64,000 nt of DNA from Lachancea dasiensis (Eukaryota; Ascomycota; Saccharomycetes; Saccharomycetales; Saccharomycetaceae): contig LT598458.1 of NCBI GenBank assembly GCA_900074725.1, forward strand, positions 186,001-250,000, given 5' to 3'. Made by a program: the position numbers and the translations under genes. This document shows, in pieces, positions 58,301 to 64,000 of this stretch. The number at the start of each line of letters is the position of its first letter. The stretch's first letter is position 1. Under the pieces are notes generated by a model, which was not told the origin of the DNA, ran no database searches, and was given only the letters and a program-made list of their open reading frames with translations.

Positions 58301-61300
58301 ATATGAAGGTTTTTGCATGTCCTTCCTAACATTACTCGATGAGAAATCAGAACTTTTACTGCAACCATTAATTGAAAAGCTAACCTTAGGAAGGCTAAAA
58401 AATCCAAAGTCGGTGATGTCACAGTCCCCAGCATGCCCTGGGCCTGAATATGTCCAGTTCAAGCACTATTGGATGAGGAAGGGACAACATGAAATCCAGG
58501 AACAACCCAACTATATCATTACGCCATTCGTGGAGAAGAATATGCTCAATCTCGTTAGAGCAACTTCAGGACGTAGATTTCCAGTTCTAATCCAAGGCCC
58601 AACTTCTGCGGGCAAAACTAGTATGATCAAATACCTTGCCGATATTACAGGCCATAAGTTCGTGCGTATAAATAACCACGAACACACGGATCTTCAGGAA
58701 TACCTTGGAACGTATATGGCCGATGACACAGGTAAGCTTTCTTTCCGGGAAGGTGTATTAGTAGATGCTTTAAGAAGAGGACATTGGGTAGTGTTAGATG
58801 AGCTGAACCTAGCCCCTACTGATGTACTAGAAGCGTTGAACAGGTTGTTGGATGACAATAGGGAGCTTTTCATACCCGAAACCCAGGAAGTAGTACATCC
58901 TCATCCAGACTTCATGTTGTTCGCTACGCAGAATCCACCCGGAATATATGGCGGCCGTAAGATATTGTCGCGAGCATTTCGGAATCGTTTCCTAGAGTTA
59001 CACTTTGACGACATTCCACAGGATGAGCTTGAAATCATTTTGAGGGAGAGGTGTAAAATCGCACCCTCATATGCTCAGAAAATAGTCGAAGTTTATCGCC
59101 AGCTCTCTATTCAACGATCTGCTATGAGATTGTTCGAGCAGAAAAATAGTTTTGCAACTTTACGTGATTTGTTTCGTTGGGCGCTGAGGGATGCAGTTGG
59201 CTATGACAACTTGGCTGCGAATGGATACATGCTGCTAGCAGAAAGATGCAGAACGAAGGAAGAGAAAGTGGTGATCAAGAATATCCTTGAAAAAGTCATG
59301 AAGGTAAAGTTAGATATGGAAAGTTATTACAGAAGCCTTGAGAACAAAGACCTGCAATCCATGCCGAGTTCCATTGTTTGGACCAAGGCCATGCATAGAC
59401 TTGCTGTTTTGGTCTCAGCTTGTTTGAAGAACGATGAACCAATTTTGTTGGTAGGTGAGACGGGATGCGGGAAAACAACCATCTGTCAATTAATTGCTGA
59501 GTATGTAGGATCGTCCCTCATCACGGTGAACGCCCATCAGAATACCGAGACAGGTGACATACTTGGTGCTCAGCGACCTAACAGACATCGTTCCGACATT
59601 CAAAATCAATTGACAGCGCTTCTAGAACAAGTCTTACATTGCCGTTGTGGAAATTACTCTTTGGATGAGCTTTTGGCCCTCTATGACCAAGAAGATAAGA
59701 GTTCACTTTCTCAAACAGATATTGAAAGAGTGAAAAGCTTAAGGGAGAGCCGAGAAATCTTATTCGAGTGGTCTGATGGTCCCTTAATACAAGCTCTTAA
59801 TGGTGGCCAATTTTTCTTGCTCGATGAAATTTCCCTAGCCGATGATTCTGTTTTAGAAAGGCTCAATAGTGTGCTGGAACCAGAGAGAAGTCTTCTGCTT
59901 GCTGAAAAGGGAGGCTCTGATAGCCTAGTCCAGGCTGCCAAGGGATTTCAGTTTTTTGCGACTATGAATCCAGGTGGTGACTATGGAAAAAAAGAGTTAT
60001 CCCCCGCCCTTAGAAACCGGTTCACCGAGATATGGGTTCCGTCAATGGAAGACTTTGAAGACGTGCAGCTAATTGTTAATTCAAAACTCCACGCGGAGGT
60101 GTCGGTTTTATCTAAACCCATCGTCGAATTTTCCAAATGGTTCGGCGAAAAGTATGGCGGTGGTAATACCAACAATGGTGTGATTTCTTTGCGTGATATT
60201 TTGAGCTGGGTGGAATTTGCCAATTTTACTGCGGAGAAATTGCAGAATAGTTATGCAGCATTAGTCCAAGGTGCTGCCATGGTATTCATTGACACACTTG
60301 GAACAAATAATACAGCCTATCTGTCTGATAATGCGGAAACGCTCAAGTCACATAAGCTAGATTGTTTGAACGCGCTGAGCCATAGTGCTGGAGCCGAAGT
60401 CCATCATTTATATCAGAAACAACCTTCTTTAGTTGTTAACGAGCATGATTTGCAAGTGGGACTTTTTTCACTAAAGAGAACATCACTTGCGACACATCCT
60501 CAGTTCAACCTTAATGCCCCAACCACTATGAGTAATCTAATGCGGGTCGTACGAGCTATGCAGGTGAATAAACCTATTCTGCTAGAGGGAAGCCCTGGTG
60601 TTGGCAAAACTAGTCTAGTTTCTGCTTTAGCGGAATGTACAGGCAACAAGCTTACTCGTATCAACTTGTCAGAACAGACAGATTTGGTGGACTTATTCGG
60701 GTCAGATGCTCCTGGTGAGAGAACTGGGGAGTTTGTTTGGCGCGACGCACCTTTTTTGAGGGCAATGCAACTTGGAGAGTGGGTGTTACTCGATGAGATG
60801 AATCTCGCTTCTCAATCTGTTCTTGAGGGTCTGAATGCTTGTTTAGATCACCGTGGCGAGGCATATGTCCCTGAGTTAGATAAGTCGTTTTCTAAACATC
60901 CCAACTTCACCGTTTTTGCTGCTCAGAATCCTCAACATCAGGGTGGGGGCCGAAAAGGTCTTCCTAAATCGTTTGTGAATCGATTCAGCGTCGTATATGT
61001 CGATTTGCTTACTCCTCAAGACCTTTTCTTGATAGCTACTCACCTTTTCCCCAACATCGACCACAAAGCTTGTGCCCAGTTGATCGATGTAATTGCCACG
61101 CTAGAAAATGAAGTCTCAGATCGAAAACTCTGGGGTCACTCAGGTTCTCCCTGGGAGTTCAATCTGAGGGATACTCTAAGGTGGCTCAAGCTGCTCGACA
61201 CACCGTCGCTCTCAAATAGACAAGGGCCCATCGACTACCTAGACATGATTTTGACGCAAAGGTTCCGGACAGACGATGATCGCATCAAGGCTAAGAATGT

Positions 61301-64000
61301 GTTTGAGCGGTTTTTTGGGAAAATCGAAAAACGAGAAAGCTACTTTCAACTCACTCCAGAATATTTGCAAGTGAATGGGGAGCTCGCTTTGAGAGATGCT
61401 TTTTTGAATCATACAGCTCTGGAGGGCTCCATTTCTCTTCAATGCAATTTTGGTATTTACGAATCAGTTCTGAGGTGTGTTAATAGGAACTGGCCGCTTG
61501 TGCTCTGTGGACCAACAAATTCTGGGAAAACTGAAATTATCAAGTATATGTCGGGAATCCTGGGAAAGAAGCTTGTGAGCTTTCCCATGAATAGCGACAT
61601 TGATAGCATGGACATTTTGGGTGGATATGAACAAGTGGATTTGAATCGAAAAGTTTCACAGTCTGTTGAGAGGTTAGTTACGAGTTTGAGGCAATTGATA
61701 GCAATTAATTTGGGCTCTGAGAGCTCGGAAGAAGATGCAAAGGTAACAGCACTTGAATTATTGCATTTCTTGACTACCAGGTCAGTTGAGATATCTGAAC
61801 TAGAACAGTTTTTACCACTTGTCGAAAAGCTAACCTATTTCTCTGATGATGAGAGAATCGGCTTGGCTCTGGCTGACTTTCGTTCTTTACTGAAGAAAAG
61901 AGACGTCCCATCCTCCGTCACCTTTGAGTGGTTTGACGGCTTACTATTGAAAGCTATGGAAGAAGGATCTTGGCTTGTGTTGGAAAATGCTAATTTATGC
62001 TCTCCATCTGTATTGGATAGACTTAATTCACTTTTGGAAACCAATGGGTCTTTGATTATCAACGAATGCAGCCTGGCCGATGGTCGGCCTAGAATAGTTG
62101 ACCCAAATCCCAATTTCAGGCTCTTTTTGACCGTAGACCCGAAGTTTGGTGAGCTATCGCGGGCTATGAGGAACAGGAGTATTGAAATTCATGTCGACAA
62201 ATTGGCTAAAAGAGCCACATCTTACGACAAGGCCACCCTTGGGCGCGAATTTTTTGCCGAGGCTGGCGAAGCTGATGATGGCTTCGAGGGGATCATGAGC
62301 TGTACACCTCTATGTCGCTTTGTTCCCGCAGATAACTCTGAGATTATGCAATTTTCGAAACTTCACGATATTGGCATGATTTCTAATCCGAATACCTTTG
62401 AAGCTGTCGTATCCATATTGCCACAATCGGCTTTTTTTGCTTTGGATGGCTGGATGTCGAATGTTGAGCAGACGAGCTATTTCGTGGAGGGCGGAAACGT
62501 CGAGAAGTATGTGCGATATGCAGGATACTTAAACAAAATTGGCGTTTTACAGAACGTCTCACATTTATCGCGCCAACTCGTTTCCAAGTTTCTCAACCAA
62601 AACGATTTTTTCGGTGTTAGCCAACCCTTATTACCATCGCTCAACTCGTATGTGGCCGGTGGGATAGCTATGGACTGCTCAGCTATTACCTCTTCCGAGC
62701 CACTGTATTTCTTTGAGGTCGCCAGAAAATTGTGTAACTTTGCACAACAACTCGATGACGTTTCGAGAAGAGCCCAACACGTTAAATTGAGAGACCTTAA
62801 TTATCTTGAGTTAAGTGCAGCCTACGATATTGGTCGAGCGATTAAGAGAACTCCTCAAATACCCATCTTCAAAGTTCTTGCACAGCTGTACAAAAGCATT
62901 GTGGAGATGATCAGCTCAAATGAGCTATTTATTCGCCAAAAGGTGTACAAGGACTGTTTTGACTTGTGCGCTATTTGGATAGGTGCCTTTGATACTTCAA
63001 AAACCCACAATTTATCCAAACTAAGAGCCTACCAGGAATTACTGTTCAATTGGCACCGGGATGCGACCTACCAAAACTCAAGCTCTCAGGAAGTTCTAGA
63101 AATGGCCCAATTCTTAGGGAGTTCACTGTCAATGGATACTGGCAGGTCTATCACTCTCATATGGAACGCATTCCGGACAAACAATCCTGGCTCCAATATC
63201 GCCTGGAACCAACTAGAGAAGCTGATCAGTGTATCTCAAAAATTTGATGAAGTTGTTCAAAAACAGTTTTCAGACTCTTACGACCTCATTAGTAACTTGA
63301 GATATATCATATTGAGCCTTAAAGCAGATATTGTGTCAGATACGGCGACTGATTTTGATGGTGTCTTGGAGACCTTACAAAATGGGATTTCCGAGCTCGA
63401 AAGCATTTCGAAACGATTTTTGAACCAGAGAAAACATCACTTTAGGCCCGAATTCGATGCACTGATGCGAGTTCTATGTCATACTGACAATGCTCAAAGT
63501 CAAACAACGAGAAGTTTAGTCTCATACAGTTCTCTGAAGAGCGAAACGTTCCTGGAGTTGCAGAAGGATAAACTGAGCCACCCGGCGGTCTTCGAATTGC
63601 TGTGGACAAAAGATGATGATGGCAAGTTCCATTCCTTCACGGGCTCAGTATTTGATAGCTCCATCTTAGAAACTATCGTGACTAAAGTGACCTCCTTCAA
63701 ATCTATCAGTGGCAGTCAAATTCCACAAGCCGTAGAGGACGCATCTGTTTTACAAGAAAAGTTAATGTCATGCTCAAGTTTGGTGTTGTCTGACAAAATA
63801 AACATATCCAAGAAAACTCTATTCGACTGGTATAAGAAGCTTGTTTCAGTTCATGTGGATATCAAAGCATCTGCCACACTTGATGAGATACAAGAGGTGC
63901 TATCCGACTGCAACGACGAATGGTTCAAGCGCATACATCAGGACTTTTTGCTTGCTGCGGTTGTGACCTCTTTGGATTGCGCCAATCTCTTTACGCTGGG
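55335..64000 (+). CDS. MDN1: MDN1/REA1 midasin, giant AAA+ ribosome-assembly ATPase (3' end cut by window)
   Basis: Open frame from the ATG at 55335 (MSKNQLLVSATVCNKRASLY) to the window edge, about 2888 codons, roughly 59% of the 4910-residue S. cerevisiae protein. All six AAA+ modules are in the window: Walker A motifs are GKAGSGKT (residue ~324), GETGTGKTT (~660), GPTSAGKTS (~1088), GETGCGKTT (~1374), GSPGVGKTS (~1752) and GPTNSGKTE (~2059). Several Walker B/sensor pairs follow, for example VVLDELNLAPTDVLEALNRL and LLDEMNLASQSVLEGLNA. The linker has begun; the acidic region and the MIDAS domain lie beyond the end. Rea1 strips Ytm1-Erb1-Nop7 and Rsa4 from pre-60S particles in nucleolus and nucleoplasm. 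Divergent from REX3. Confidence 0.97.
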   Translation, partial: MSKNQLLVSATVCNKRASLYNGHFAKRQVSDYAEIDFQKSPTENLQHISQVALNSKFPLAYTFIFRPVYLDMVARWALCVSDAKDRSTIVADRLGQAIGVYPETAMLCDYFLDHHHQHLNLILDMGESQPENSLHQILLAYYRFLRFDCERFSRFVAPPALYKLLQGNYANNAIKLLSVKLLSMCLRLAEQATLDLVHKHTNMSEDYSGVFGPYDGDIEVDYRFLELNEAQRLAKYHDLLNAYKKCHFDLPRSRTQDSLVVSSHDLSSLIVMVYGTLIPRISGNARKHDTSDIQEGFVPTEEALASIRALSKSIQLSKPVMLIGKAGSGKTYLIDYLSKYTGAHESMIKIHLGEQTDAKLLLGTYTSGEKPGTFEWRAGVLTTAVKEGRWVLIEDIDKAPTEVISVLLTLLEQRQLSIPSRGETIKAANGFQIIATIRTPGDDDKNESQYKPDLIGIRLWDIVRLKEPGNDELLVILSNKFSALKNLVGRFVETYNAVRRIYSNPQYISMNRGVHPRVVTLRDLVKFCSRVQTIFKNNGIKSAEELIPSQVYDGIFFEAADCFACAIGEQRALRPLVEAIGIALEIPGSRVNLYISKHVPAFEEDTSSVRIGRCVLAKNHVKLLKKSSNDTSFARTNHSLRLMEQIGSSIQMCEPTLLVGETGTGKTTVVQQMAKLLNRKLTVINVSQQTESGDLLGGFKPVNTKTIAVPLLEDFESLFPATFSMKKNERFYTMLHKCFNKNQWKNVVKLLNEAFKLAKNLLSDDHDDSSDSSKKKRKLDSYRKKNLMDRWVEFDQRVKNFEAQYSSIENSFVFNFVEGSLVKAVRNGEWLLLDEVNLASSDTLESISDLLSEPTSRSVLLSEKGQAEPVRAHPDFRIFACMNPATDVGKRDLPAGVRSRFTEIYVHSPDRDITDLLSIIDKYIGAFSASDEWVGNDVAELYLNAKQLAEANKLVDGSNQRPHFSIRTLTRTLIYVRDIVKIYGLRRSLYEGFCMSFLTLLDEKSELLLQPLIEKLTLGRLKNPKSVMSQSPACPGPEYVQFKHYWMRKGQHEIQEQPNYIITPFVEKNMLNLVRATSGRRFPVLIQGPTSAGKTSMIKYLADITGHKFVRINNHEHTDLQEYLGTYMADDTGKLSFREGVLVDALRRGHWVVLDELNLAPTDVLEALNRLLDDNRELFIPETQEVVHPHPDFMLFATQNPPGIYGGRKILSRAFRNRFLELHFDDIPQDELEIILRERCKIAPSYAQKIVEVYRQLSIQRSAMRLFEQKNSFATLRDLFRWALRDAVGYDNLAANGYMLLAERCRTKEEKVVIKNILEKVMKVKLDMESYYRSLENKDLQSMPSSIVWTKAMHRLAVLVSACLKNDEPILLVGETGCGKTTICQLIAEYVGSSLITVNAHQNTETGDILGAQRPNRHRSDIQNQLTALLEQVLHCRCGNYSLDELLALYDQEDKSSLSQTDIERVKSLRESREILFEWSDGPLIQALNGGQFFLLDEISLADDSVLERLNSVLEPERSLLLAEKGGSDSLVQAAKGFQFFATMNPGGDYGKKELSPALRNRFTEIWVPSMEDFEDVQLIVNSKLHAEVSVLSKPIVEFSKWFGEKYGGGNTNNGVISLRDILSWVEFANFTAEKLQNSYAALVQGAAMVFIDTLGTNNTAYLSDNAETLKSHKLDCLNALSHSAGAEVHHLYQKQPSLVVNEHDLQVGLFSLKRTSLATHPQFNLNAPTTMSNLMRVVRAMQVNKPILLEGSPGVGKTSLVSALAECTGNKLTRINLSEQTDLVDLFGSDAPGERTGEFVWRDAPFLRAMQLGEWVLLDEMNLASQSVLEGLNACLDHRGEAYVPELDKSFSKHPNFTVFAAQNPQHQGGGRKGLPKSFVNRFSVVYVDLLTPQDLFLIATHLFPNIDHKACAQLIDVIATLENEVSDRKLWGHSGSPWEFNLRDTLRWLKLLDTPSLSNRQGPIDYLDMILTQRFRTDDDRIKAKNVFERFFGKIEKRESYFQLTPEYLQVNGELALRDAFLNHTALEGSISLQCNFGIYESVLRCVNRNWPLVLCGPTNSGKTEIIKYMSGILGKKLVSFPMNSDIDSMDILGGYEQVDLNRKVSQSVERLVTSLRQLIAINLGSESSEEDAKVTALELLHFLTTRSVEISELEQFLPLVEKLTYFSDDERIGLALADFRSLLKKRDVPSSVTFEWFDGLLLKAMEEGSWLVLENANLCSPSVLDRLNSLLETNGSLIINECSLADGRPRIVDPNPNFRLFLTVDPKFGELSRAMRNRSIEIHVDKLAKRATSYDKATLGREFFAEAGEADDGFEGIMSCTPLCRFVPADNSEIMQFSKLHDIGMISNPNTFEAVVSILPQSAFFALDGWMSNVEQTSYFVEGGNVEKYVRYAGYLNKIGVLQNVSHLSRQLVSKFLNQNDFFGVSQPLLPSLNSYVAGGIAMDCSAITSSEPLYFFEVARKLCNFAQQLDDVSRRAQHVKLRDLNYLELSAAYDIGRAIKRTPQIPIFKVLAQLYKSIVEMISSNELFIRQKVYKDCFDLCAIWIGAFDTSKTHNLSKLRAYQELLFNWHRDATYQNSSSQEVLEMAQFLGSSLSMDTGRSITLIWNAFRTNNPGSNIAWNQLEKLISVSQKFDEVVQKQFSDSYDLISNLRYIILSLKADIVSDTATDFDGVLETLQNGISELESISKRFLNQRKHHFRPEFDALMRVLCHTDNAQSQTTRSLVSYSSLKSETFLELQKDKLSHPAVFELLWTKDDDGKFHSFTGSVFDSSILETIVTKVTSFKSISGSQIPQAVEDASVLQEKLMSCSSLVLSDKINISKKTLFDWYKKLVSVHVDIKASATLDEIQEVLSDCNDEWFKRIHQDFLLAAVVTSLDCANLFTL

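Overview
The window is a gene-dense piece of nuclear chromosome from a budding yeast of the Saccharomycetaceae. Proteins such as HOG1, PEX7, MTQ2, RUB1, CCW12 and DOP1 are close to their S. cerevisiae counterparts, introns are rare and short, and leucine is read from CTG in the ordinary way as far as the alignments show. Genes that S. cerevisiae keeps on two sister blocks (YLR106-YLR129 and YDR130-YDR145) are interleaved here in one block. That is the expected order in a lineage that did not undergo the whole-genome duplication (Lachancea, Torulaspora, Zygosaccharomyces, Kluyveromyces and relatives); Lachancea is my guess, not a demonstrated identification. Layout: 1-8.4 kb DIP2 (partial), TAF12, DCN1 (with intron), APC2; 9.6-13.3 kb SAN1, PEX7, VPS37/SRN2; 14.1-21.4 kb DOP1, MTQ2, RUB1 (with intron); 21.7-28.1 kb the mRNA-processing genes CLF1, MSL5 and CFT2; 29.2-31.4 kb an unrecognised F-box-like gene; 31.6-37.9 kb HPR1, AVL9, RGP1; 38.4 kb an intron-containing tRNA-Arg(ACG); 39.0-44.9 kb YCF1 and HOG1; 44.9-48.3 kb a gene-free interval with old LTR fragments, a repeated palindrome, minisatellites and a GC-rich block; 48.3-53.8 kb CCW12, a BTB-domain gene, a YDR131C-type F-box gene and FIN1; 53.8-64 kb REX3 and the first ~59% of the giant AAA+ gene MDN1. 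Functionally these are housekeeping genes: ribosome assembly (DIP2, MDN1, REX3 in RNA trimming), transcription and mRNA maturation (TAF12, HPR1, CLF1, MSL5, CFT2), ubiquitin and NEDD8-like systems (DCN1, RUB1, APC2, SAN1, F-box proteins), membrane traffic (VPS37, DOP1, AVL9, RGP1), peroxisome import (PEX7), translation termination (MTQ2), stress and detoxification (HOG1, YCF1) and cell wall (CCW12). Noteworthy pairs are RUB1 with DCN1 (Rub1 and the ligase that puts it on cullins) and MSL5 with CLF1 (both early or core splicing factors, tail to tail). I found no convincing undescribed multi-gene system. The points most worth a second look are the tRNA-Arg(ACG) intron, the DCN1 two-codon first exon, the F-box-like gene at 29.2 kb with three RRxS motifs, and the repeat-rich HOG1-CCW12 interval. 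Several long reading frames begin with non-ATG codons; for those genes I moved the start to the first sensible ATG and say so.
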